A DNA stretch of 64,000 nt from Desulfatiglans sp. (GCA_012513605.1 JAAZBV010000069.1:41175-105174); one strand, 5' to 3'. Counted from the first letter of the stretch, positions 34,098-42,647 are shown. The notes: generated from the sequence alone by a model not told the origin. Numbers and translations are program-made.

Positions 34098-34942
34098 TCG
34101 GTACTGTGCCTGACAGGGAGTTCCCCCTTGTTTTTGGGGAGGCTGAACTTATTGGCGACCACATCTCTGTGCAGGGGCATAAGGTAGCTATTAACCGCGG
34201 CACCCCTGCCCTTATAGCTGCGGTCTTAAAAACAGCCGAAGTTAAGGGCAAAGGAAGGGTCTTTGCATGGCTGGCCGGCGATATCGGCCTTGGAGATGGC
34301 AGCAGGAAGCTGTATAAAACTATCACAGAGACTGTTAAAAAGCATGATTTTGATGTTATCACCTTTCATTATCTTTTGCCTGATGCTGACTGGCATGCAA
34401 GAGTTATCTTTGCGGTCCAGGAGATGAAGAAGAAACCAGTACTCATAGCGGATGCGGGTTTTATGTATGCGGCCAAAATGAGCGGTCAGGCGGATGAATA
34501 TGATCTTTTTACACCTGATGCCGGGGAGCTTGCATTTCTGGCAGATGAAGAAGCCCCCCACCCCTTTTATACCAGGGGCTTTATACTCCATGATGATAAA
34601 AATGCACCAGGTCTGATAAAAAGGGCTTATGAGCATGACAATGCCTCAAGGTACCTGCTTGTTAAAGGAGAAAAGGATTATGTGGCGGATAAAGGCGGTA
34701 TAATTGGCTCCATAGATGCCCCATCTGAGGAGGCGATGGAGGCCATAGGCGGTACAGGCGATACACTCACGGGCATAGTCTCCGCCCTCATAGATTCCGG
34801 TATGGATATCCCTGATGCGGCAATCCTTGCTGCGAAGGTTAACAGGCTGGCAGGTCATTTAGCAAAAACTGATCCCTCGACCCAGATCGTGAATATCATA
34901 GAAAAGATCCCTGAAGCCCTTTTTGAACTGGCAAAGAGGTGA
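34085..34942 (+). CDS. ribokinase-fold protein related to NAD(P)HX dehydratase
   Basis: The 285-residue product has the late GGTGDTLTG motif (IGGTGDTLTGIVSALIDSG), the anion-hole and base region of the ribokinase superfamily as used by ADP-dependent NAD(P)HX dehydratase (YjeF C-terminal). TPDAGELAFLADEE matches the family's hydrolase strand. It overlaps the upstream gene by 13 bases and has GAGGAG as ribosome binding site. Its role in a selenium operon is unclear; repair of a nucleotide cofactor or phosphorylation of an unknown substrate are both possible. Confidence 0.7.
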   Translation: MLAVVGTVPDREFPLVFGEAELIGDHISVQGHKVAINRGTPALIAAVLKTAEVKGKGRVFAWLAGDIGLGDGSRKLYKTITETVKKHDFDVITFHYLLPDADWHARVIFAVQEMKKKPVLIADAGFMYAAKMSGQADEYDLFTPDAGELAFLADEEAPHPFYTRGFILHDDKNAPGLIKRAYEHDNASRYLLVKGEKDYVADKGGIIGSIDAPSEEAMEAIGGTGDTLTGIVSALIDSGMDIPDAAILAAKVNRLAGHLAKTDPSTQIVNIIEKIPEALFELAKR

Positions 34943-34946
34943 TTGC

Positions 34947-35156
34947 ATGGCGAACTCCCCAAAAAAGATATCTCCGCATATGACCGTGCTTGATATTGTA
35001 TCGGAAAACAGGAGCGCTATTGATGTTTTTAAACGATATGATGCGCAGGCAGGTGAATGCATTTGCTGCTCCTCGCTTTTTGAAACCCTTGAGAATGTAG
35101 TAGAAAAATATGGCATTAATCTCAACACCATATTAAATGATCTTAATAATGCCTGA
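34947..35156 (+). CDS. DUF1858-like small protein with CxCC motif
   Basis: ATG at 34947, preceded by AGAGGTG, gives 69 residues: ISPHMTVLDIVSENRSAIDV, then KRYDAQAGECICCSSLFETL. This follows the DUF1858/ScdA N-terminal pattern (TVxxI, conserved Cys near the end of the second helix). The CxCC could bind metal or carry selenium or sulfur. It is the last gene of the selenium operon; a small TGCCTGA/TCAGGCA hairpin (35149-35167) follows. Confidence 0.7.
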   Translation: MANSPKKISPHMTVLDIVSENRSAIDVFKRYDAQAGECICCSSLFETLENVVEKYGINLNTILNDLNNA

Positions 35157-35202
35157 TTTTTTCAGGCAGGATGGCTTGGGGTGTATCAATATTTGAATGA
35201 CT

Positions 35203-35244
35203 ATCTACCAATTTTAGTAGGTAGACCTCCTAAATTTGGTAGAT
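35203..35244. promoter_or_regulatory. 42-bp palindrome upstream of ATPase remnant
   Basis: ATCTACCAA...TTAGtAGG, centre TAGA, then CCTcCTAA...TTGGTAGAT: a nearly perfect inverted repeat. It abuts the truncated DUF4143 ATPase frame, which would suit an autoregulatory operator whose gene body has been deleted. The 11-mer TTGGTAGATCA recurs at about 35759 inside the candidate RNA. Confidence 0.55.
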
Positions 35245-35595
35245 CAATACTGCCCTGATACATGCATTCAATAATCCGGGCAGTATGGATTCAGACCCTG
35301 AATGGCGAGGGATGGTTTTTGAATCGGCAGTTGGGGCAGCGCTTTCATCAGTTTCCGGGGGGCGCTCTATTACTGGAGAGACGGTAAATATGTGGTAGAC
35401 TACGTGCTATGCCTTGACAAAAAGGTTTATGCAATTGAGGTGAAGTCCGGCAGAAGAAAAAATATGAATGGACTGGCGCAGTTTATAACCAGATACAAAG
35501 ACAGCATACCTGTAATAATTGACACTAATAATGTTGAGGCGCTTTTAAAAACAGCAGATCCAGGGGAACTGTTTCTTAATGGGAAAATCCTCTGA
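35243..35595 (+). pseudogene. C-terminal remnant of an AAA ATPase with DUF4143 domain, frameshifted
   Basis: The first frame reads INTALIHAFNNPGSMDSDPEW then RGMVFESAVGAALSS, matching the start of the DUF4143 region (WGRLxESAVGAHL). After a G-run (ttccggggggcgc, about 35356-35362) the sense continues one frame away as LYYWRDGKYVVDYVLCLDKK, then VYAIEVKSGRRKN and GLAQFITRYKDSIP, the PD-(D/E)xK-like end of the family, stop at 35595. The N-terminal ATPase half is missing altogether. So the gene is both truncated and shifted. Confidence 0.8.
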
Positions 35596-35643
35596 AATCA
35601 GGAATTCCCGATTAATATTCCATTTTGTATAGGAATAACCAGT

Positions 35644-35672
35644 TTGACAATCATTTTGACCACCTATATGGT
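35644..35672 (+). promoter_or_regulatory. sigma70-type promoter upstream of candidate RNA
   Basis: Consensus TTGACA (35644-35649), 17-bp spacer, TATGGT (35667-35672). Expected start site near 35679, about 30 bases before the RNA fold. Confidence 0.6.
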
Positions 35673-35678
35673 ACTATA

Positions 35679-35795
35679 GTTTTAATTCAACCACTGGAGT
35701 AAAAATGAACAGATTTTTCAGCTTCACCTGAGTGCATAGCACAGGTTCTACCCGGGCTTGGTAGATCAGGGCAAGGCTGAAAAATTTGTTTTCCC
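35679..35795 (+). ncRNA. candidate three-way-junction RNA
   Basis: A closing stem P1 (ATTTTTCAGC 35713-35722 with GCTGAAAAAT 35776-35785, 10 bp perfect) encloses P2 (ACCTG/CAGGT, 11-base loop) and P3 (TCTACC/GGTAGA, loop CGGGCTT). A consensus promoter lies just upstream, and P1 is followed by TTTGTTTT, so the fold may be a self-terminating small RNA or a leader of the RelE-like gene. An 8-codon frame MNRFFSFT ends in UGA at 35729-35731; P3 begins 15 bases later, which recalls a SECIS arrangement. I match no known riboswitch class. Confidence 0.45.
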
Positions 35796-35916
35796 ACTAG
35801 TAATATCAATCACCTTTTCCTGAACAATAAAGTCAATATAACAGTAAAAAAGTAAAATATCAGGCTAATATACATATTATTTGCATTTATTAAGCTTGGG
35901 GGATATAGGTAACACA

Positions 35917-36426
35917 ATGAGGTTTGTAAAGATCAGCGCCAAGGTCGAGCGCAGGATAGAAGAGTTAAGACAATCAGACAAGACCGGCAAATCAATAGCC
36001 CAGAAGGCGGACAGCATTATTGAAAGCCTTAAATCAGGGGCATTTCTGGACTATACTGAAAATACAGGTGCCTTTACCAAATATGGCGAAAAACGTCTAA
36101 AGGGCTGCCGAAAATATGATTTTGGAAACGGATACAGACTCATTACCCTGCAGAAAGATACAATGATCCTTATACCTTTTATCGGCACCCATGACGAATG
36201 TGACAGATGGCTTGAAAAAAATAACAGGTCAAAGCATATAGCAGAGGGAAAAGGGACAATGGTTTATGTCCCGGAGACAGCAGCGAAGATGATGGATACA
36301 GATGATGAGCTCTGTTATGAAGCAGACGATATGTGCATGGATGAACCCCCGCTTGATCTGGATGAACAGATTTTACGAACTGTATTTTGCGGTATCGTAA
36401 ATGGGGCAAAAAAAAGGGCTATGTGA
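35917..36426 (+). CDS. RelE/ParE-fold protein with acidic C-terminal extension
   Basis: The start is taken at ATG 35917 (MRFVKISAKVERRIEELRQS); an in-frame ATG 36 bases upstream is possible. The first 110 residues follow the RelE/ParE/HigB layout (KRLKGCRKYDFGNGYRLITL, then MILIPFIGTHDECDRWLEKN). The remaining 60 residues are acidic with several Cys (DDELCYEADDMCMDEPPLD) and are unusual for a toxin. It starts a unit with the unknown 352-residue gene 12 bp downstream, which takes the antitoxin position but does not look like one. Confidence 0.6.
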   Translation: MRFVKISAKVERRIEELRQSDKTGKSIAQKADSIIESLKSGAFLDYTENTGAFTKYGEKRLKGCRKYDFGNGYRLITLQKDTMILIPFIGTHDECDRWLEKNNRSKHIAEGKGTMVYVPETAAKMMDTDDELCYEADDMCMDEPPLDLDEQILRTVFCGIVNGAKKRAM

Positions 36427-36438
36427 GAAGCAATAATT

Positions 36439-37497
36439 ATGGATTTTAAAACAGAATGGAAGCAGGAATACGAGAGTCTTAAAACCTTTATCTCATCAAA
36501 TAAAGAGATATTGATCAGTCCGTATGAGACCTCAATACCAAGGCCTTTACGTGATGAATTCTACAGCCGGTTTGATCAGGTTAGAAAGGCCTTTGTCAGG
36601 TCATGGGAGAGCCACCTTTTTGTAGATATATGCGCCCTTGGAAGATCTTACACTGAGGCTGAAGAGCGGCTTTTTAAGATACTGGCTCTAAAAAAACATA
36701 TAGAATTACAGGTTGATCTTGCCTCTATCCTCCATAACCCTGAAGAGGGTATGATGCGCCTTATCTATGATCCCCTTTTTGAACTTATTCAGTGTAAAAT
36801 CACAGAGAACGATTTTGAGGTAAAGGCAGCGAAAAATCTTAATCAAAATGCCTTAGAGATGTTCAGGCTCGGCTATGAGTTGTGGGCGGCTATCTCAATT
36901 ATACTTCTGCTTGATCCGGATAAGATCTTCAGGGTCAGCCTTGATGAGAATGATAAACCCTTTGTGTCAGAGCTTGATCAAATAGTTATAGGTGCTCAGC
37001 ACCATCATGCTGCAAAACGTATTCCGGAGTTGATTCTTCATTCAAAAACGCTCAACACCCATATAGCATTCAAGATGCCGCTTAGAGGAGAGGTGGATTA
37101 TTACAATCTGCCTACTGAGCTTCCCACACAGAGAATGCTTAGGGATCGCACCGGTGACACCTCTATGGCCCTTGCAGACAGGATGATATTTATGTCGGTC
37201 ATACAAGATCTCAATAATATACCTGTATTTGCCGAACTGCATGAACGTAAAATTACCAGCCCTGATCTTACAATAGAGTTTCTAACCGCACATGATCTTT
37301 CGGATGAAGGCGCTTTGTCTCGCGTTCAAAACCGTATGCAGATCATGAAACCCAGTTTTGGAGGAAGAATAGTGGTGGTAAATCCCAGGGCAGAATCAGA
37401 GGTATATGAAACAGATAAAAATATAATGGCCTATTCGGTAGGGCTGGATGAGAGAAAATTACAACCGATCATAGATAAATTGTTTAGCAACCTTTAA
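36439..37497 (+). CDS. conserved-looking protein of unknown function
   Basis: The 352-residue soluble protein is mostly helical at the N-terminus (DFKTEWKQEYESLKTFISSN) and mixed in the C-terminal half, with an HHHAAKRIPELILHS segment and a final strand-helix unit (GGRIVVVNPRAESEVYE). No motif I recognise. It lies 12 bp after the RelE-like gene and 25 bp before the molybdenum hydroxylase small subunit, so it is probably transcribed with one or both. Confidence 0.7.
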   Translation: MDFKTEWKQEYESLKTFISSNKEILISPYETSIPRPLRDEFYSRFDQVRKAFVRSWESHLFVDICALGRSYTEAEERLFKILALKKHIELQVDLASILHNPEEGMMRLIYDPLFELIQCKITENDFEVKAAKNLNQNALEMFRLGYELWAAISIILLLDPDKIFRVSLDENDKPFVSELDQIVIGAQHHHAAKRIPELILHSKTLNTHIAFKMPLRGEVDYYNLPTELPTQRMLRDRTGDTSMALADRMIFMSVIQDLNNIPVFAELHERKITSPDLTIEFLTAHDLSDEGALSRVQNRMQIMKPSFGGRIVVVNPRAESEVYETDKNIMAYSVGLDERKLQPIIDKLFSNL

Positions 37498-37522
37498 CTT
37501 TTATTACTTCAGGAGGAAAGAT

Positions 37523-38245
37523 ATGGCGGATGGAAGAAATAATATTGACCGCAGGAGTTTTCTTAAGAATGCGGGGGTCATCGTCGGCGGTGGCGCTATC
37601 GGTGCTGCAGGCATTGCCTTAAGGCCTGAAATGGCATTAGCCGCTGATGCTGTTAAATCGGTGCCTAAAACAGTTACTCAGTTTAGGTGCCCGATATGCA
37701 ACAAGGATTTCGCAACCTTTGCAGAATTAAAACAACATTTCAAAACCGATCACCCTGAGCATGTTGAGCCGGTCACCACAAAGCTCAACATTAATGGTGA
37801 GGATTGCGAAGTGCTTATTGAGCCACACTGGACACTACAGCGCACCCTCCTTTTTAAGCTGGGTTTATCAGGGGCAAAGCATATGTGCGGCAGAGGCGCC
37901 TGCGGTTCATGCACCGTGATAATGGATGGAAAGGCCATTCTTTCATGTATGACGCTCGCTGTAGAGTGTGAAGGCAAAAAGATACAGACCGTTGAAGGTA
38001 TTGCCGCTGATCCAAAATGGAGGCCTCTCATTGATTCATACTGTAAATGGGACGCCATGCAGTGCGGTTACTGCACGCCCGGGTTCCTGGTATCTGCCAA
38101 GGCCCTTCTTGATAAAAAAATCAATCCAACAGAAGAGGATTGCAGACAGGCCCTTGCAGGTAACATCTGCTGCTGCGGGACATATAACCGGCACCCCACA
38201 GCTATAATGGAAGCGGCCCCCCAGATAGCTAAAGGAGGTAAATAA
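37523..38245 (+). CDS. Tat-exported [2Fe-2S] subunit of a molybdenum hydroxylase with a C2H2 zinc-finger-like insert
   Basis: The 240-residue product starts with a twin-arginine signal (DRRSFLKNAG, R10-R11, hydrophobic core, AMALA). Residues 55-80 contain C56-x2-C59-x12-H72-x4-H77 (FRCPICNKDFATFAELKQHF), an exact C2H2 zinc-finger spacing not normally found in this family. The plant-type ferredoxin cluster follows (C122, C127, C130, C142 in MCGRGACGSC and ILSC), then the second cluster domain (C181, C184, C216, C218 in QCGYCTPGF and NICCCGTY). AGGAGG precedes the start. It passes electrons between the molybdenum and FAD subunits encoded next. Confidence 0.92.
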   Translation: MADGRNNIDRRSFLKNAGVIVGGGAIGAAGIALRPEMALAADAVKSVPKTVTQFRCPICNKDFATFAELKQHFKTDHPEHVEPVTTKLNINGEDCEVLIEPHWTLQRTLLFKLGLSGAKHMCGRGACGSCTVIMDGKAILSCMTLAVECEGKKIQTVEGIAADPKWRPLIDSYCKWDAMQCGYCTPGFLVSAKALLDKKINPTEEDCRQALAGNICCCGTYNRHPTAIMEAAPQIAKGGK

Positions 38246-38246
38246 T

Positions 38247-40604
38247 ATGGCTGATTTAACTATAAATGGAGACAGAAAGGAATTTAATGTAGTCGGTAAG
38301 CCAAATCTGCCTGGCAAACTTTCATGGGCAGTGGCCACCGGTGTGGCAAAATTCGGTGCAGACTATGTAGTGCCTGGCATGCTTGAAGCAAAGTTCATGC
38401 GCAGTCCCCATGCACATGCGCGGATAAAAAGTTACAACAAGGCAAAGGCAATGGCTGTGCCCGGTGTTGTGGATATAGTCACATATGAAGATGAGGATAT
38501 TAAAAATTTTAAACGCAGCGGCGGTATGGGCGGCGCCCCAGCGCCTTTTATAACCGATGTTGCCCATGAAGAAAACCTGGAAGTGGGTTTCATAGTTGTT
38601 GCAGAAAACGAGGATATATGTGACGAGGCATTAAGGCAGCTTGATGTGGAATGGGAGATACTGCCCCATTCAGTGGATATTAAAAAGGCAAGAGAACCAA
38701 ATGCCACAGTAATAAGGCCCGAAGACAGGGCCGGGGTCGCCAGTATGTTCGGACCTGCAAACAATTCTATCCCGAAACAGGGAAATGTTAACTTCTCAAA
38801 CCAGAATCAGGGGGATGTTGAACAGGGCTTCAAGGAGGCTGACTATATAATAGAATATGACCTTAACATGCCTGCATACGCCTCCGCTTCACCCAATCCC
38901 CACGGCTCTGTTGCATGGTGGTTTGATGACCCCTACTTGGGGAGAGACAATATTCGTATAGAAGGGGCTGTGTGGCATGCGAGCGGCGGTAAAAATGCCA
39001 TTGCACAGATGTATGGCCTGCCACCGAGAAAGACTGTACAGGAGGGTCTTTTCCAGGGCGGTAAATACTGTGACTGGACAATACGCAAATCACAGCAGAT
39101 CACACCCTTCCTGTCCAGACGTGTAGGAAGGCCTGTGCGCTGCATAAACGAGCGCAAGGACACATTTGACTTTATGATCCAGCAGCGCTTTATTCACATG
39201 AAGGTCGGCTTTACAAAAGAGGGGCTGATAACGGCCTTTGATGACTTTTCAATAACCGACGGCGGCACACCGGGCAATTCCTTCTTCGGTACCATAGGCG
39301 ACCAGGGGTATGGGCCATACATAGGCACAAAGTGTCAGAATATCAGGCAGAGGATGGAGGTTGTAGACTCTAACCGCGGTCTTATGGCCTTCAGTTCGCA
39401 GTTCTGCCCGTTTAACTGGGACTCTGTTACAATGGCATTACATATGATCGCAGATAAACTGGGTAAAGATGTAATTGATATTGCAAGGCTTAACCTGCAC
39501 GGACCTGACGGACAGCAGGATATGCGGCCTGTTCCAAGCTTTGATGCCTGTATAGATGCCGGGCGTAAACTGATGAAGTGGAACTGGCATAAAAACGGGG
39601 CAAAGAAGCTGCCTGACGGCAGGATGCACGGTGCAGGTTTCAGGTATCAGATGTGCCCCAGACATGCAATGGGCTCAGATTTTCATGCAGTGCTTGAACT
39701 CAGGGAAGGGGTGGTGCATCTGCCTATTCAGGGACCCCATGCAGGGGTATTCTCAGTTGAAGGGGTAACCATGATAGCGGCTGAAGAGCTTGGTCTTAAA
39801 TATGAGGATATCAGCATTGATTATGATCCAAACGCAATATTTGTATCTATAAGCGGCGGGGCAGACGGACTTGTAGCAACCGGCTGGGTTATGAAACAGT
39901 GCTGTCATATATTAAGGCAGCGCATCTTTGAGGCGGCTATTGCCGAGGCCGAAAAACCGGCAATGGGAGGGTTTGGTTTTGGCGCGCCCAAAAAGGCCGC
40001 TCCAAACCCCTTAAAAGGTAAAAAACCGGAAGATTTTGATATAGTAGATGGAAAGATAGTGCTCAAGTCAGACAATCGCACCGGGGTGCCGCTTAAGAGT
40101 ATTCAGGCAAATGTGTATGCAACATTTTCCGGCCACCCGCCAGCACCTTTATGGCCTTCAAAGTATGATACCTTGAACACACTCTATTGCGAGGTGGCTG
40201 TTGATACTGAAACAGGAGAGATTGAAATCCTGAAGTATGGGGCAGCTGTTGATTCGGGAAAGGTTATAAGGCGCACCTCCCTTGAGAGCCAGCTTGATCA
40301 GGTAGCCTATTTCAGCCAGGGATGCCAGATGTTTGAGGACTACTACTATGATGAAAAAACAGGTGTAAAACTCAACATGAACATGATCGAATACAAGAAA
40401 CCGGGTATGCTGGATGTGCCCACGCTGGATGTGGAGCTGATTGAAACCCGCGCAGGGAACGGTGTGTACGGCGCAAACGGCATAAGTCACTCCATGGCAA
40501 ACACCCATCTCATAATATGTGCAATCTATAATGCGATTGGTGTATGGGTTGATCCACCTGCAACACCAGACAGGGTGCTTAAGGCGCTTGGGAAGATAAG
40601 CTAA
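38247..40604 (+). CDS. molybdenum-binding large subunit, xanthine dehydrogenase/aldehyde oxidase family
   Basis: The 785-residue product begins 1 base after the small-subunit stop. The N-terminal aldehyde-oxidase hammerhead domain (LEAKFMRSPHAHARIKSYNK, VPGVVDIVTYED) is followed by the cofactor-binding domains (NPHGSVAWWFDD, FLSRRVGRPVRCINERKDTF, GAGFRYQMCPRHAMGSDFHA). Near the C-terminus the usual GxGE glutamate that deprotonates the Mo ligand is replaced: GNGVYGANGISHSMANTH, with Val740 at the Glu position. The protein has no signal of its own and would be carried out by the Tat signal on its partner. Substrate unknown; without the Glu, ordinary hydroxylation is doubtful. Confidence 0.9.
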   Translation: MADLTINGDRKEFNVVGKPNLPGKLSWAVATGVAKFGADYVVPGMLEAKFMRSPHAHARIKSYNKAKAMAVPGVVDIVTYEDEDIKNFKRSGGMGGAPAPFITDVAHEENLEVGFIVVAENEDICDEALRQLDVEWEILPHSVDIKKAREPNATVIRPEDRAGVASMFGPANNSIPKQGNVNFSNQNQGDVEQGFKEADYIIEYDLNMPAYASASPNPHGSVAWWFDDPYLGRDNIRIEGAVWHASGGKNAIAQMYGLPPRKTVQEGLFQGGKYCDWTIRKSQQITPFLSRRVGRPVRCINERKDTFDFMIQQRFIHMKVGFTKEGLITAFDDFSITDGGTPGNSFFGTIGDQGYGPYIGTKCQNIRQRMEVVDSNRGLMAFSSQFCPFNWDSVTMALHMIADKLGKDVIDIARLNLHGPDGQQDMRPVPSFDACIDAGRKLMKWNWHKNGAKKLPDGRMHGAGFRYQMCPRHAMGSDFHAVLELREGVVHLPIQGPHAGVFSVEGVTMIAAEELGLKYEDISIDYDPNAIFVSISGGADGLVATGWVMKQCCHILRQRIFEAAIAEAEKPAMGGFGFGAPKKAAPNPLKGKKPEDFDIVDGKIVLKSDNRTGVPLKSIQANVYATFSGHPPAPLWPSKYDTLNTLYCEVAVDTETGEIEILKYGAAVDSGKVIRRTSLESQLDQVAYFSQGCQMFEDYYYDEKTGVKLNMNMIEYKKPGMLDVPTLDVELIETRAGNGVYGANGISHSMANTHLIICAIYNAIGVWVDPPATPDRVLKALGKIS

Positions 40605-40605
40605 G

Positions 40606-40641
40606 ACCATAGTCTATAGGCTATAGTCTATAGGCTTATAA
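40606..40641. repeat. 7-bp-period repeat (agtctat/aggctat)
   Basis: Alternating heptamers AGTCTAT and AGGCTAT/AGGCTTA between the large and FAD subunit genes, related to the 16956 element. It separates co-transcribed genes, so it is unlikely to be a terminator. Confidence 0.6.
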
Positions 40642-40656
40642 GATAAAGGAGATAAA

Positions 40657-41601
40657 ATGAGACCATTTAATCATACAAATGCAACATCAATTGCAGAAAT
40701 CAAGACAGCCCTGGCTGATGGCAAGACAACCCTCATAGCAGGCGGGACTGATCTTGTAGGCACACTTAAGGATAACATCCTGAGGGACTACCCCTCTACA
40801 GTAATCAATCTCAAGAGTGTTCCCGGCCTGGATTATATAAAGGAAGAGGGTGGAGTGCTGAAAATAGGGGCAGCCACACATCTGGCTGATATTGCAGCGG
40901 ATGCAAACATACAGAAAAAATATACTGCCCTTGCACAGGCGGCTTCCCGGGTGGCATCACCCCATATCCGTGACATGGGTACAATAGGCGGTAACATAGC
41001 GCAACTTCACAGGTGCTGGTATTTCAGAAAGCCTGAAAACCGCTTTGATTGCAAGCGTAAGGGTGGGAACACATGCTTTGCAATGACAGGCGATAACAGG
41101 TATCACTCCATATTCGGGGCAGTAGGTGGCTGTATTGCAGTGCATCCGAGCGATACAGCGCCAGCGCTGATTGCCCTTAACGCAAAGGTGGTTACAGACA
41201 TAAGGTCAATCGAAGCAGAAAACTTTTTTGATGTTAAACAGCCCGGGAATACTGTGCTTGAAAAGGATGAAATTATTAAGGAAATCCATATCCCTGCCCC
41301 GCCCAAAGGTGCAAAAAGCGCCTTTATCAAGTTTGCATTAAGGAAATCCATAGACTTCCCAATTGTAAACTGTGCGGTAATGACCGGCGCAAACCCAAGG
41401 ATATGCCTTAACGCTGTTGCCCCGAAGCCATACAGGGCATTAAAGGCGGAAGAGGCGCTTAAGGGGAAAAAGATCAGTGAAAAGGTTGCAGAAGAGGCAG
41501 GGGCAGCAGCGGTTGCTGATGCAAGGCCCCTTAATGCAACAAAATTTAAGGTGCAGATAGCAAAGACACTTGTAAAAAGGGCCATCTTAGCTGCTGCTTA
41601 A
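40657..41601 (+). CDS. FAD-binding subunit of the molybdenum hydroxylase
   Basis: The 314-residue CoxM/XdhB-type subunit has FAD-binding motifs AGGTDLVGTLKDN and TIGGNIAQLH, and the Cys-containing loop HRCWYFRKPENRFDCKRKGG followed by CFAMTGDNRYHSIFGAVGG common in this branch (possible extra 4Fe-4S site). The C-terminal domain has the CO-dehydrogenase flavoprotein fold. It has no signal peptide, so either it is co-exported with the Tat-tagged subunit or stays cytoplasmic; this is unresolved. Confidence 0.92.
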   Translation: MRPFNHTNATSIAEIKTALADGKTTLIAGGTDLVGTLKDNILRDYPSTVINLKSVPGLDYIKEEGGVLKIGAATHLADIAADANIQKKYTALAQAASRVASPHIRDMGTIGGNIAQLHRCWYFRKPENRFDCKRKGGNTCFAMTGDNRYHSIFGAVGGCIAVHPSDTAPALIALNAKVVTDIRSIEAENFFDVKQPGNTVLEKDEIIKEIHIPAPPKGAKSAFIKFALRKSIDFPIVNCAVMTGANPRICLNAVAPKPYRALKAEEALKGKKISEKVAEEAGAAAVADARPLNATKFKVQIAKTLVKRAILAAA

Positions 41602-41628
41602 ATTTTACCTGCAGGAACTGCTGAAGGA

Positions 41629-41666
41629 GGATCAGTCAAACTGAATAGTTTGACTGATCCCTTTTT
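41629..41666 (+). terminator. intrinsic terminator after molybdenum hydroxylase operon
   Basis: GGATCAGTCAAACT-GAAT-AGTTTGACTGATCC is a perfect 14-bp stem followed by CTTTTTATTT. Ends the 37.5-41.6 kb operon. Confidence 0.93.
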
Positions 41667-41816
41667 ATTTACAATAGCATAGGCATAGGAACCAACACCA
41701 GCCCGGTATTAGTTGTCATTATATCTACTCTGAAATAATTCATTGGGAATATTGACTAATAATCGGTTTTGGGCTTGAATCAAAACTCCCTTTTACTGGT
41801 AACGAGGAGCTCTTCT

Positions 41817-42647
41817 ATGAGGTATACATCTGAATTTATCGGTGAGGCGCTTGGCACCTTTGTCCTTGTCCTTTTCGGGTGCGGAGCTGTTGCTGTCTCT
41901 GTGCTGTTTGATGCACACAAGGGGCTTATGCAGGTGGCCTTGGTGTGGGGTATAGGGGTGATACTGGCCATTTATCTCACAAGGCATCTTTCATGCGCAC
42001 ACCTTAACCCTGCTGTAAGCCTCGCAATGGTTATTGGAAAACGAATGGCCCTTAATAAACTGCCAATATATCTGATAGCACAATTAACAGGCGCTATCAT
42101 GGCAGGGCTGGCCTTGTACCTGCTTTTTAATCCCTCGATCATTGCCTATGAAGAGGCCAATAATATAATCAGAGGTTCGGCCCAATCTGTAAAAACAGCG
42201 AGGATGTTCGGTGAATTTTACAGCACCCCTGGTTCCATTGCGGTTGTATCCATGTCCCTTGCAATTGGTGCAGAGGCATTCGGCACCTTCCTGCTGGTTC
42301 TGATGATTTTCGCACTGACAGAGGGATGTAATGTGGGGAGGCCTCAGGAGGCCCTTGCGCCTGTGTTCATAGGTTTTACTGTATCATCTATTATATGCCT
42401 TATTGCTCCTCTTACACAGGCAGGGCTTAACCCGGCACGTGACCTTGGCCCCCGGCTGGTGGCATGGCTTGCGGGATGGGGTAATGCCGCCTTTCCGGAT
42501 CAGGCAGGGGGCTTTTTCTATGTCTACATATTAGGCCCTCTTTTGGGAGGAGTCATTGCATCCCTATTCTTTGTCCGTGTGCTTGAGCCTGTAATGAATA
42601 AAAAATCAAACAGTACATGCTGTAATCCTTTTAAAATCGAAAAATAG
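41817..42647 (+). CDS. MIP-family channel, aquaglyceroporin type
   Basis: The start is at ATG 41817, after GAGGAG; the 276-residue product has six membrane helices and both NPA boxes (AHLNPAVSLAMV and GLNPARDLGPRL). Asp after NPAR and the long second half are typical of GlpF-like glycerol facilitators. It passes glycerol, water or small uncharged solutes. It is followed 9 bp later by the CobW-like gene; how it serves the molybdenum/selenium region is not evident. Confidence 0.9.
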   Translation: MRYTSEFIGEALGTFVLVLFGCGAVAVSVLFDAHKGLMQVALVWGIGVILAIYLTRHLSCAHLNPAVSLAMVIGKRMALNKLPIYLIAQLTGAIMAGLALYLLFNPSIIAYEEANNIIRGSAQSVKTARMFGEFYSTPGSIAVVSMSLAIGAEAFGTFLLVLMIFALTEGCNVGRPQEALAPVFIGFTVSSIICLIAPLTQAGLNPARDLGPRLVAWLAGWGNAAFPDQAGGFFYVYILGPLLGGVIASLFFVRVLEPVMNKKSNSTCCNPFKIEK

